From Phoronis australis (taxonomy: Eukaryota; Phoronida; Phoronidae), in NCBI GenBank assembly GCA_002633005.1, contig NMRA01000098.1, positions 495,435-559,434 of the forward strand: a stretch of 64,000 nt of DNA. Reading direction: 5' to 3'. Positions 1-12,380 of the stretch are shown piece by piece (within the stretch, counting starts at the first letter, position 1; the number at the start of each line of letters is the position of its first letter). The notes beneath the pieces were generated by a model. The model was not told the origin of the DNA. It did not search any database and worked only from the letters and a program-made list of their open reading frames with translations. Position numbers and translations under genes: made by a program.

Positions 1-559
1 ACTGGAACCTGGTGGTTACATTCAAACACTCTGCTGGTAGGACTAACTCCCACTCAATAAGTGGCAGAGCGTTTCAAGTGTATTTAATTGGATTTTAGTG
101 ACTCTCCGGCACAGGCAACGTTGAGAATTGGCATGATTTGTGATGATGTAAAAAAGTGCAACATTTGTATTTTGCTGTCCAATTGGTTGGTTCTAGAAGT
201 CTATCCCACGCACAATACATTTCTGAAAGACCGATTGCTCTGTTTCGCACTAGGAATGAAAGAGAAAAACATGTAATTGTTGAAATGTAAAAAAATCTTA
301 ATTAAATCACTTGCTGTGTGTTCTTTGTTGTTCGTGTTTCTTTGATGTGCCTCTCGTCTCTGCCAGAACAACTTCTGGTGTTGTGAAGTCTTCTCGTTTT
401 AGATGCTGTCTCGCACAGTCCAATGTTTTGTATAGAACTTTTTATGTGACATTCACGCTTGGAGAGTACAGGCAGGTGCTCCAACACCGAATTTAAGAGC
501 TACGAAGATATAATACAGAAAAGTCGTAGTTTGCAGATAGTCCAAAAGTCATGCATGCA

Positions 560-611
560 ACCACACACACACGCACACACACGCACACACGCACACACAC
601 ACACACACACA
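560..611. repeat. (CA)n microsatellite with CACG interruptions
   Basis: About 50 bases of CA dinucleotides broken by several acgc steps. Confidence 0.95.
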
Positions 612-1174
612 AAATCTGAGCGCTATAATCGACTTTAAATGATTGGCATGGGTCTGTAGCACACATATTTTGATGACTGCATGGGACTGTTTAACCTGGG
701 ATTATCTACTCTTTTCGTGTACTTCTATATGTCTATGACCAGACTTATGACACCTCTGTTTACTTAATACCTTGGTGTGCTATGTGAAATACTTTCAAGT
801 AAATTCATGATACTGGTTAACATTTTTTATCTAGCATGGTGATAGTACCTCGCTTTTCATTTCAATCTTTGTATCATGTCTGTTGTTATTGTAAGTCAAC
901 TTTGTCGAGTTCAAAATGTGAATTTTCATAAGTCTTGATATAAATGTCTTGCAATAAACGGCTACCAATTTATGCTACAGGTTTTTCAACCGTTACTTTT
1001 ATTCAATTTTTATGTAGTATTATTTTGTTCCAGTGGCAGGAAGGAAAATATGCTTAATCATGAATTTTCCCTTTAAACCATCTGCAGAACAACATTGTTC
1101 TTTCTACAGAACATTTCTGACAATCGTTGTCGTCAATTTGTGTCATGAACATTGTTACCGTATTTATTGCTTGC

Positions 1175-1360
1175 ATTGAACTGCAATAGCATTCTGAATA
1201 TGATAAATGTATTGGACTGCAATAGCATTCTGAATATGATAAATGTATTGGACTGCAATAGCATTCTGAATATGATAAATGTATTGGACTGCAATAGCAT
1301 TCTGAATATGATAAATGTATTGGACTGCAATAGCATTCTGAATATGATAAATGTATTGGA
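1175..1360. repeat. 36-bp minisatellite, five near-identical copies
   Basis: The unit beginning ctgcaatagcattctgaata recurs at 1181, 1217, 1253, 1289 and 1325. Copies are essentially identical, so the array is young or homogenised. Because 36 is a multiple of three and the unit has open frames on both strands, long apparent reading frames cross it; none looks like a gene. Confidence 0.95.
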
Positions 1361-2586
1361 CAACATACTGGGCTGATAGAATTCAGAAACTGGTCAGCTG
1401 TATTAATGAACATGAAATATGCAAACAATTTGTAACAGCTATAATAACAGAAATTTTGATTTTGAGTCTGTCGAATGTCACTGAAAGTGGAAGCTCCTCC
1501 ATTGCACTAAACCAGAAGTGAAACATCAATGGTGTTCTCAGCCAGGGTACCAAAGCATTTGCATATGTTTCTAACGAGGAAGCTAAGCACAACTGGTATT
1601 GCTACCAGCACCATATGATTTGCATATATCTGATGAGGAAACCAAGTTTGTGACATAGCCTGTTATGTAAAAAGTAATTTTATTTTACTCTGTAACATGA
1701 CCTGTAGGTGTTTAATGCTGGTGCCTGTAGGGGCCATTGTTTTGGATGTGTCTATGAACTGCGGTGGGAATCCTTGGTGGAGTTTCGTAATTGCAAGTCT
1801 CACTAAGAAGCTGGTATGATCATGTGCCTCGCTTGTAACACATGACGATATCTTGCAAAGTCTTGTGTTTTCGTCAGACCCTCGCTGCTACGGAAGGCAC
1901 GCACGCCTGGTTTTCCTCACACTAATAGTTCATTGTTTGATGGAGCGTTGCCCTCCTGTATTTACCTAAGCTGTAAGTCACATCTGGTAACACATGTTTA
2001 ACTTGTGCACATAAAGTTCAGTGTTGTTACAACAGTATTTGGTAACTGACTGGCTAATTATTTCTGTAATAAAACCCCTAGCCAGATCACCAATTTTTGC
2101 TAAAGACCTTTTCAGCAGTATCAGTTTAATTTTCACTGTCATTCATTGATCAGTAATTTTTTGCTAGCTTGTCTGCGCTGCGTGGCAATACTGCCGCTTC
2201 CCAAAGTTAGAAATGTAGCAACAACTGCATGCATCCTGATCAGTTTGTTGGGTGTCGATTCAGTTTTAAAAATTTATTTCACAAAGAGAATTGCAATCTG
2301 CTTCAGTATTGAATCAGCTGCCGTTCATGGCTAGTGATTGTGAATCGGTGTTGAGACGGGCAAAGTTATAGATTCATATTGCTTGTGTAGCCAAAAACAA
2401 GTTATTATTGTTTAATGGGATGGACTTTAAGAGTTATTAGCTAAATGACAAAAGCTGTAAAATAGCAAATTCCATTGGATTTGTGTGATTTATTAAAATT
2501 CTGCATTTCTCAGCATTGTCTGCTAAGCATTAGCTGTAATCGAGGCCAGTGTCTCTAAATGTCCTTAAAATACTCTGCTATTTAAT

Positions 2587-2660
2587 GCCCGAGATTGGGC
2601 TCGGTGGTAGAACATTGGCGTGCTAGAGCATAGTGAGTGTATTCGATTTCTTGCCTGACG
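2587..2660 (+). repeat. Possible degenerate tRNA-derived sequence
   Basis: A stretch with an A-box-like part (ggctcggtggtagaac, about 2598-2613) and, about 30 bases on, a B-box-like attcgattt (about 2640-2648). It could be the head of an old tRNA-derived SINE. No acceptor stem closes it, so it is not a tRNA gene. Confidence 0.3.
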
Positions 2661-2879
2661 CTTATTTCCTGAAATTACTTTTCTCACGTATACTGTCCCT
2701 TTAATTACTTGGTGAAATGAAATTTCTCCGAGTATGTTGATTTGTCATAAAATTAGCTTTTCTGTTCGTTTCTTAAGTTCTTTGTTTGCACGCTACAGGT
2801 CTCAATTCTTGTCAGATCTACTTGAAATTCACATACAACATGTGTCTCAAGAATGACTCTAAGCCTATTGTTTTTAGTT

Positions 2880-3480
2880 AAAATCAGGCGCAAGATGGTG
2901 CCGTGGCAGCCATTTTTCCCTTTTTTGGTTTGCGGCGCTATAGCTCCACTGTTTCAGGGAGATTTTTCTGTGGATAGATCATTCCAATGGCTATCCCAGT
3001 TGATTCATTTGTTTTTCTTTAGGTTTTACCGTTCTCAAGTTATTCAAGATTTGCCAAGGACTGGTCTAAAATTCACTGACTTTTTGTGCCGTATCTTCGG
3101 CGTCCCGTGACAGATCTGTATGAAATTTGGTATGTGGATAGATCATTCCAAGAGGTGTCAGCATTGTGAAACTCATTTCTTGCTACGACTTTCTGTTGTC
3201 GCGATATTCGGGATTTACTGCTCAGATGGCTGCTCTTTTGTTGACTAGTTAGTTATAGCTGTACTTTGATAGCCTATCATATTTGAGCAAGAGATCGCAT
3301 TTTTCGTCTGATCCACATGAAATTTAAGTATAGTGCTTACTAAGTCAATAGCCTGAAGACTTTTGTTCTTGAGCAAAATGGTGCTGTGACGACCATTTTT
3401 CACATGTCTGCGATAATTTGACCGAAACTTTTCAAATTTGGTATGTGAATAGATATCACCACGGACTATTGTACACTGGT
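2880..3480 (+). repeat. Tandem-like old repeat with gtggatagatcattcc units
   Basis: Related motifs recur: gtggatagatcattccaa at about 2970 and 3134, a diverged copy near 3440, and a second shared motif (aagatggtgccgtggc near 2891, aaaatggtgctgtgac near 3377). It looks like three or four diverged monomers of roughly 160-190 bp. Confidence 0.55.
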
Positions 3481-4537
3481 TTTGTCATTGACCTCACCTG
3501 TCAATTTTTATTTGATTTCACCAAGTGTCGCTTCTCAGAGCGTTTTCATTTTTTACCGGTACGTCACATTGTCTTGTTCATATTACTATGAAATATTCTA
3601 ATAACTAGTGAGTCAAAGGAGTTTTCTATGTTGCACCAGCAAACTGTAACAGTGTAGTTAAACAGATTAACATGTCAAATCTTTAATTAACCTCTAAACA
3701 ACTCCGTTCAGTGTTTTTCTTCACTTAGACTTGCTAGTGGCTTGTTTGTGAATGTGATGCATAGCTCTATTCCATTTCACTAATGTTGTTCATTTACTAA
3801 TTCCTGCTTAGTTTATTTTCAGTTTTCCCACAGGAGCTCCTTTGTTTTCACATACATACAAATGTTTGAGGTTAATGATCTTAGTCGCGGATGTGAATGA
3901 AATATGATAACTATATTGGAATGGGCACAATCTTTGCTTTACTCACGACTTTTCAAATAGTCCTGAAAAACGTTCTACACGTAACTTTTTTTGATTGACC
4001 CAATTTCTAATTCTGTTGTATGAAGATTGGCCTTGGTTAGGAAGAACTTTTAATTTCTCTCATTCAAAATACATTTTGAGATGTTAGACACATTTGTATC
4101 TATCGTTTGTATATCCCACCACTCAGCAGTGGCAATTTGATATGGTATGGTAGTCGCAAAGAATATGAAAAATTTCGTAGAAGAATGCAGAATGCTGTAC
4201 CCCTACTTCTCTTTTGCCCTTTAGTGATAGTTGCGATAGCCGAATCTATTTCCGTTGGCAATCAGAACATCAAAACCATCAGTGACTTAGTGTACGATTG
4301 TAGTAACCAGCTCATTTGACAACACTTCAAGACCGGATGAACGCGGTAGTGTTTTCAAATCCTAAAGAACTTCGGTTAAGAACTCGTCATTGACAGCAAA
4401 ACAGCGCCAAATGTAGGTCACTTCAGAAGATATAGACTTCAGTTTTGAATGGTTAATTTATGCAATGTTGCTGTGATATATAATTTCATTGTATTTTTTT
4501 CAAATATCCTTCATTCTAACACAATGAGCTCTTCATT

Positions 4538-4750
4538 TTATTTATCATCCAACCACGTATATGATACTCATAATTAAAAAATACTCCAGCACAACGTTTT
4601 GGAGCACCATTTTTTGATTAACTCGATGACTCGTGCATCAAAGTGTGACACAACTTCAGTGCCCGCTTAAACCACTGAAGCCGATCTGTAAGGTTCATCT
4701 TCGCAGTTTACGTCAATGCTCTTCAGATACTGCATACTATTAAAAATTGA
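4538..4750 (+). repeat. Dispersed repeat, family with copies near 15150 and 24955
   Basis: Shares the ccgatctgyaaggttcayc stretch and its surroundings with 15150-15300, and the atcatcca/ataattaaaaaa..gcacc stretch with 24955-25095. Old and diverged; no coding content. Confidence 0.5.
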
Positions 4751-5756
4751 AAACAGCTTTTTAGTTTGATCCAGTTATGTTCTGAAAGGGCAAAGGTCTG
4801 GATACTGGAGTTAAAGAAATATCCAAATCCAGGGAGTTACTACAATGGATAGTCTTAACCCGCATATCGGCACATTAAAACGCCTCGTATCACTTTTATG
4901 TGGTTAAATCACCAAACCCATATATAATACAACAGAATGCAGTTTGCCTTTTGCCCTGAGCTGAGTGAATGGTTCACCGCACTAGTTTGGCTTGGATGGT
5001 CCAATAGGTTTATGATTCATTCTTGTCCCTTTTTTATGCTATTGATTCTTAAGTTGGCGAAGATCTAGTAACTCCAATGGCCCACCTATTTCCACTATCG
5101 CTGTCTATCTGTGATCCAAAGACGTGTGAGTATATAGTAAATATTGATGAATATTGTCAGATCTATTGTTTCCTAACCGCCATTGACATTTCAGTTTGTC
5201 CTTATTTCACTAAGGGAATGTTCACACCTGTAGGAGTTACTGTGAATCTATACGTAATTAATTAGTAATTAAATACTTATTGGTCTGAGCGCCTTTGTAT
5301 TGCCGAAGGACCTTGGTATGAATGAAAAGAGACATAGGAAATGTGAAATACTTGAGGGGTGTAAGTAGTGTTTTTTTCAGCTAACTGCTGATTTATCTGG
5401 CGTTAGTTTTAGAGACGCTAATATTCTATTTTCAAAATCAGAGAATTATGTTTTAGCAAACATAAAATTCTAGGTTTTTTTCTGTTTGGTAGATAAGCAA
5501 ATTCCGTTTCATATTCAGCGAAATAAAACACCAAAAGTGATCTCGGATTCGCCTTACTTTTTCCTCTGAATTATGGAACAGCACCAGATATCCTGCTGCA
5601 CGGCATACTTATTGTTCATCAAAACAAGGAAAAGAACAGCACAACCTTTAGAAAGAAAAAAAGAGCAACTACGTGATCACGTCCCTGCAAAACTATTGTG
5701 GATCAGTTTAAGGCCAGCTCGACGCTTAGATAAATGTCATATCACATTTGGTTACC

Positions 5757-6290
5757 TGGCAAAAATCCCAGGTTGCCAAACAAAAACTGAGGTCTCCAAA
5801 CATGAAGATATCGGACACCGAAATAAATTCTGAGGTTTCTCCTATCCGGCGTGAAAAGTTCGTCGACCAAAAAAGGGGGACGACCGGCTGTGACGCCACC
5901 TATTCTATTGCGCTCCAATATCCCCAGTAAATGCCCAAAGGTAGGCGTGCATTCATTCTCGAACTCAATTCCTCCAATTACTCCCGAACGACCATGGAAC
6001 GTAGGCGACCACATGAGCTGGAGGCGTGAATTTTGCCGATCTTGCCCTTTTTTTGTTGAACACTTCATACTTCTTTCTGTTTACTACCTGTTGTAATTAA
6101 AACGTGGTGGCAAATGATTTAAAGGGAACAATTACGAATCAAAGGTAATAAATATAGGAAAACTTTTAGTAATTTAAAGTTTGGAAGTCAACACGAACTT
6201 TGAAATGAATTTAGAGGAAATTATTGTCTAACTTTGAGTTTTATGGCGACTTGGAATTTTTCCCAGGTTGCCAAACCCAATCTGAAGTTG
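5757..6290 (+). repeat. Direct repeats flanking about 500 bases
   Basis: The string tcccaggttgccaaac occurs at about 5767-5782 and again at about 6260-6275, with similar surroundings. The stretch between them is CpG-richer than its flanks. It may be an inserted element with short direct ends; too little is visible to classify it. Confidence 0.4.
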
Positions 6291-9200
6291 CATTCGTGAC
6301 CTACGGTCCCCAAATCGAGTGCTGGATTATATCAGTTTTAAGATCTCGGTAATCAAAAAAAATATTGAAGTTATGGAATTCTACTGGTGAATTTCATTGG
6401 AAACGTTTAATTTAGTGAAAGATAGATTCTGTAAATTCTGTCTGTTTTCCGTTATTGTGAAAAACCAGGATCTCTGTAGTTCAAGTTCTGATATTTCATA
6501 TGTTGTGTAACTTTTACTTGCTAAGCATCAACAATTATCTGACAAATTTACGACACAACCTGGCACACAGGTGAAGTTTTATTTTTCATTTTCTCTCATG
6601 TTATGTGCGATATCCCATGTTCACATTCTGTCATACAGCCATAATGTCAGACAATTCTAGATATTCACAACAGTGTTAGAAGCCCTTCCAAAATCATAAG
6701 TCATTTTGTCATTTATTTACCTGCAATTGTGGAATTTTATCCTATTTGAACCAAACATTTAAGTTTTAGAGTTTTAACATCTCGATTTTCCCTGCTCAAT
6801 CATTGTACTACTGTGAACTCTGATCCTGTAAGTTTGATTACAATCTCAAGTGATTGCTGTCAAGTTGCACTCCAATATTAGCAACTGTCATTTTTGGAAT
6901 TGGTGTTGGATACCTAGTTATGCCAATTTTCTTCCGGCTATTGAGTAATGTTAATACTGAATGATTGCATGTTGCCTATTCAACAGTGCATTGTATGGTT
7001 ACATCCTGATTTTTGTGGGTGGCCAAATCGGCACACCATGTTAGGTAAGAAAATCCCTGATGGGAGAGATAGAAAATTTGATCACCCTTTTATTGTGGTT
7101 GTGTGGTATTTGAATGAAGTTCTGATTTCATTGATAAAACTTGTAAATGTGGTCTGTGTTGGAGTGTGTTTTGGCTCTTCTCAAGTACAAACAATATTTG
7201 TTAATGCAAATTCAATGACCGTTTAGTCGAAAATTGGGTGCAGTCAACTTGAACATGTTATGGGTTTCCTTTTATTCGGGGTAACCTTTGGAGCAGCAAA
7301 GGGTACATGGACACTGTCTGAGCTTCTGTAGGCAATTGTTGAAATCAATTTGGATCTGGAAGTGTCAGTCAAAGATAGATTAATGATGTCATCATTATCT
7401 TATGTTTGCTGCACAGCAGGGCGTCTTCCATTCTCAATGCCCATCTGGTCTAGACAATTTTTACTGCCCCCAGTTTATGACATGCCATTGTTATCACAAG
7501 TGAATGAAGGGTTGTTTGTGTCCACAGAGAAGGTTTTGTATCCCTGTTTGTTGAACCTAGCTATAGTGCTGGCATTGAACAGAGACCACTTTTGATAAAT
7601 TTACATTAACCTTGAGCCAGTTAAAGCCCATTCAGGCTAAAAAAGACTGAACAGCAATCTATACTAGTACAATAAAGCAACATGCCATGTTCCTTGTTGT
7701 GTTTAACAGGTTAGTGTCCAAAGTATGTACGAGTGGAGGTGTACCGTTGTATGCTAATCCCTCTCTAAACAATTTCAATTATTTCTTGCAGTCGTGACAA
7801 TCGAGTGAAAATTTTGAATGAATAGCCTTTTTAGGTTTTCACATGGTTCAACATGGAATGCGAATTTGCAAGGGCATAAATGTAGAAAAAATTGCGTGTT
7901 ACGTCTATACATTTTCAAGGTTCATTAGGCAGGTCAACAAACTTGTGATCAGATGGGGCGTTGCCGTGCAGGTGACGGATATGTGATGTGAATGTTAACT
8001 TGAATTGTTTTGATGTTTTATGTTAATCAAAGCCCTTGAAAAATGAAAATTATGATATAAGTCACGTTCATCACCTTTTTATTTGCTTCTCTTACTCTGT
8101 TTGTGAGTGAATGTAATTCAGCTAAATTTGATATATCTCCAAAGCTCGAGTTTCTGTGATCAAATCTCGTCAGTATAGGACGCTTGTGACAGACTAGGGG
8201 AGTTATAATTCCTCGTTTGTTCATTATGAGCTGCTCCAAAATCATGCTTTATTATTGTCAAGTTCTCTACCATAGCTACCATGACAATGGACATTCCCAA
8301 TAGTTTATATGAACCCTTTGAAAAATGAGAAAATCGCAAGATATTTTAGTATAGCCTGTCAGCTGTTTGAAACAATTATAATGATCCTGCTGGTAGCATT
8401 ATAGATAAACAGTAGATTTAACTCGGTTTACCTAGTTAAGAATATAGAAGTTTCAACATTGTGCTGTCAACAAATACTCTATTGATGTTTTAATGACCTT
8501 TGCAAAAGGTTAAATTTGTCTAACTTCTGAATGAAACTTCATATATCTTATTTAATAGTTTGTTAAACTCAAATGGAACTTTCAGTTGCTTTAATTTTGT
8601 ATAATTGTTCTCTACCATGCATATCTAGGAACTGTTTTAAAGAGTTGTCATTTTACATTATTGGAAATAAAAGACATTCAACAATTTTTACAGAGATATT
8701 GACTTTCATCTATAAGTTACATGAAATTCAAATAATTTATTTAATTTATGAAACTTTAGCTACATGAAGAGGGTTGGCAATGTCTACGAGCACTGTTCAT
8801 AGTTGTGCTGGACATCATCTAAACATCAACTCCTTGTCTTAGACTTGCTGTTGGCATTTCTTACTATTTGAGTAACATCACTTTATGTGACAGCTTCGAG
8901 CTGTTACCTGTTATTGAAAGTTGTCCCTGGGTTTGTGTAACCTGTTCAAGTTCTGATATTTCACTCTTTCTCTATTTATGTACAATTAATAGAGTTGTCT
9001 ATTTGCTGGCTCATTCACTTACTCCATACCCTCCAGCCATTTGTGTCATGAGGCAGTAGATGGTTTATCACTGTCTTTTGTATTGCATGGTATTAGTGCA
9101 GCCTGTACCTTCTGATATTTTACATGGCAGGAAGAGAACAACTTTATAAGTCTCAACTGTTATAACTCAGTCAGTGGTAGGTTACTCCAGCAAAGGTGAT

Positions 9201-9454
9201 TCTAGTTATTTCACATAATGAGTAGCCTTGGCCTAACCAACACAATACCTCAGCAACTATGAAAATAAGTATCCAATACAATTACCAGTTAATGGCCAAG
9301 AATCCTGCCCAAGACAATAGCAAGACTAAATTACTTTTGTAGCCCATCTACCCCCAAAGCCTTTGTTACTGTTGACAATGGTACCAAAGCCAATTAGCTC
9401 ACCAGAGAGGATTTTTGAAAGCTGAATTACCCTCCCCCCCCCTCCTAGGCATTG

Positions 9455-9592
9455 ACTGGGAATGCTGCTGTTGCTCTAAAAGATTTGTTCCATTAGCTTG
9501 TCCTGGATTGCCCCATGTTTGTAACTGGGAATGCTGCTGTTGCTCTAAATGACTTGTTCCATTAGCTTGTCCTGGATTGCCCCATGTTTGCA
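9455..9592. repeat. 69-bp tandem duplication
   Basis: Two adjacent copies (9455-9523, 9524-9592), each starting actgggaatgctgctgttgc, differ at only a few bases. Recent local duplication. The period is a multiple of three, which explains the open frame on the minus strand. Confidence 0.95.
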
Positions 9593-11609
9593 TACTGGTA
9601 CATGCTTGTGTTTGCTTCAATGGTGATTTCTTTTCAAGCAAATGTTTTAAAGTGCACCAATTTCGTGTGTAAAACATTTTGGTTTTCTGTCTGTAGTGCA
9701 GTGGTGGAGGCTGCGAGGGCAAAAAATGAGCGAGTTATCAATGAGTTGTTATCAAGGTTTTACAGAATTGGCCAACACAATTTGTGCTCAGTAGTAACTG
9801 AATTAACTGAAGTAAAATAGTATCAGCAAATCCAACTTGTTCTCAATGTTACATTGGATTGCAAATGGAATGATTTATCAGTAGACATCAATCTCAATTG
9901 TTTTTTTCTGGGTCAATCTCAGGTTTACTTAGATTACGTTTTCCTCCATATCAGCGCAAGGCTGATTTACTGAATTGCAATTTCATAACGGTAAGTAGTC
10001 ACAATCAAGAATTGGTTTTTGTTATGGAAATCAGGGGTTTAAAACCACTTTCAATAAATCTGAAATAAAGTAGCCTAAATTACGTAGTGCACAGAATGTT
10101 ATAGATACCCAGCCATCATTGGATAAAACAGTATCAGAACAATTTATTTTCTAAGCTTGTTTCAGAATAAAATCCTGTAACTTTATTGCCAAAAGTGAGA
10201 TTGGTCATTTAGTATTTAAAAGTTTGGTATCCTCGCAGACATCCATTAGCATGAGATATTTTGTTAAGTTCCAGTTGGTAAATTGCGAGTATTTTTTTCA
10301 GCACTTCTTACTTTTCCATGTGCCCATTTCCAGATTGCCTGGGTATGGCTGTGGTATGGACTTCCTGCATCTGAATGTCTCCCCCCCCCACCCGTCATTT
10401 GAAAGAGACTCCCTCTGCGCGTTTTTTTCAAACATCTCACATTTAAATGTCAGTCTGGAGCTGCACACAAGGGTTTACCAATGGCTACAGTTAAAGATCT
10501 GCTCTCTACTTACAAGATAAGCTAATTGAATGGGGGCTGCATTTCCTAGTTTCCCTGGAAATTAGCTCAATCAGCAAGTGAATGGGGGACATTTCTCTGC
10601 ATCAGGTCATCTATTCTTGCTCATTTTGCAGGTTTACTGTCACCTATTTTGCAGGATAGTAGTGAATTTTTATTTTCTGTGAAAGATGTATACCACCAAA
10701 TTAATGCTTTTCTTCTATGTTCAAGTTCTGTTCCATTGTTTCCTCCAGAAACGTCAAGAAATTGGAAGACATTGACAATGTTAGAAGCCATTGAAAAATG
10801 AAAAAGAGCAACTTTGGTCATCATTTTTGTCTGAAATTGGAGGGATTTTTGCAGCAGCTTATTTAAAAGCTTGCTGCATGAAGTTTTTGAAATTATTTTT
10901 GTTTGGCCATGGAAGTAGAACAATACATCCTTGGCTGAAACAACAGTTTTTCCTAAGAAGCTTGAGCTCTATGTAACAACTATTGTTTTGGTTCATGTTT
11001 TGAACTGGAGCCCTTCATTTTAGTTTTTTATATCGCATTCTTAACTACCCGTGGTAAAACCTTGAACCAAATGTAGTTCATTGATCGCTAACTTGATTTT
11101 TTAAAACTTGAAATTTGCAATTTATGCTCGGCCTAATTAGTGCTTTGGTGGTCTATACGTTTTTGGATGACCAGCCAACAGTTTTACTGGCTTCAACGAA
11201 TAACATTTTAGCTGAAAAGTACCCAAATGCATGGTTGATATTGAACATTTTGTGTTGAAAAATTTGTTTCATTATAAAAGTTCACGTTTCTGGTGTCAAA
11301 TATCATCAAGGGTGAGTAAATTGTGGTTTTTATTGTAATTATCTCGGTTAAAGTACATTGCTACTGCTCATCTCTGCTCATTAATTAGCCTGTCGCCCAT
11401 GTATACATATGTGGGTGCATTTTGCCATCATTTCTGTTGTCCGTATGTCAAGCTTCTGTCCAGCATCACCAATTTGGGATGGGGAGGTATTCATACGGAA
11501 ATGACGACGCACTCAGTAGAGGCATCTTATGACTCTTGTTCTCAGAACGTGCATTTACCAGTGAAGAAAAGTGTTCTGTAATGGTAAATTTCATTTTTTT
11601 TGTTTTTAG

Positions 11610-11751
11610 GATCAGCTGGAAGATGTTGCAAAACAGTCGAACATCGTCAAGATCATCGTTGCTGTCAGTATCAGTGTTTTCATCATAGTCCTCGTCTGTT
11701 TCCTGCTTGTATGGTGTAATGTGCGAAAGAAACGTCGTCGTGACAGACGTC
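11610..11751 (+). CDS. Exon 1 of visible gene: juxtamembrane and first membrane helix
   Basis: Acceptor after a long T-rich tract (..tttttag) and a consensus donor gtgagt at 11752. It enters in phase 0 and leaves in phase 1, giving 47 codons plus one base. Residues 12-35 are a long run of I, V, L and F ending in W, flanked by an acidic/polar N side (DQLEDVAKQSN) and a strongly basic C side (VRKKRRRDRR). By the positive-inside rule the preceding part is lumenal and the following part cytosolic. This is the position of the first membrane segment in astrotactins. It is 23.7 kb from the next exon. Confidence 0.85.
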
Positions 11752-12380
11752 GTGAGTATTCAATCTTTTCACGTGTTATAAAATGCGTAAGATTAGAAGT
11801 ACAAAAATGGAATTGTTATAAACATCAACCAACTAATTAAAATTATTTTAATACAGTCAGTATAGATAAAATTATACAAAAACTGCATTTCTATACAGTT
11901 TTGGTATAGTTTATTGATCAGATTCTAAACTGAAAAAAGTAACGTGTAAAATACTAATTTTTAGGTGTAGGAGATTAAAATCTGTTAGCAATAATTAATA
12001 ATAGTAATAATAATAAGAAAAGCAATGGACTTTATTTACAAAAATGCTAACATGCTTTAACCAAAAGGCTAATGTGCAGCAAAGTCCTCTTTAATATAGA
12101 ATGATTTGACTTGAATTAACTTGAATTTAAAGTAAAAGATGAATAAATGGAACCTTTTAGAGCCATGACACAACGAGAAGGATGGTATTGTACAGAATGG
12201 TATGAACTAAGCAAAGACAGTATAGCTTTTGCCTCATTTGTAACTTTGTTGACTTTGAGTCAAAGGTGCTGGCCTATCTGAATGTGTAATTGCTAATCTG
12301 GGAATGAAGTCGCTCAGAAATTATTGCGTCCCACACCCAGTAGTTGTGTTTTCTTCAAATTACCGTTTGCCATCACTGCA

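Larger units (their letters stand above)
1..11609. other. Upstream flank or upstream intron, no exon recognised
   Basis: No open frame with credible splice sites, membrane helix or domain could be supported on either strand. Exon 1 begins in phase 0 after a good acceptor, so at least one earlier coding exon is expected, probably before base 1. The stretch holds simple repeats, a 36-bp minisatellite, a 69-bp duplication, a weak tRNA-like relic and diverged dispersed repeats, listed separately. An AATAAA at about 953 is not enough to call a 3' end. Confidence 0.6.

Noticed and set aside
840-980. Possible 3' end of an upstream gene (AATAAA at about 953)
   Set aside because: A single hexamer in AT-rich DNA is expected by chance; no coding sequence before it.
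1054-1428. Open frame of 124 codons on the minus strand
   Set aside because: Created by the 36-bp minisatellite with a period divisible by three.
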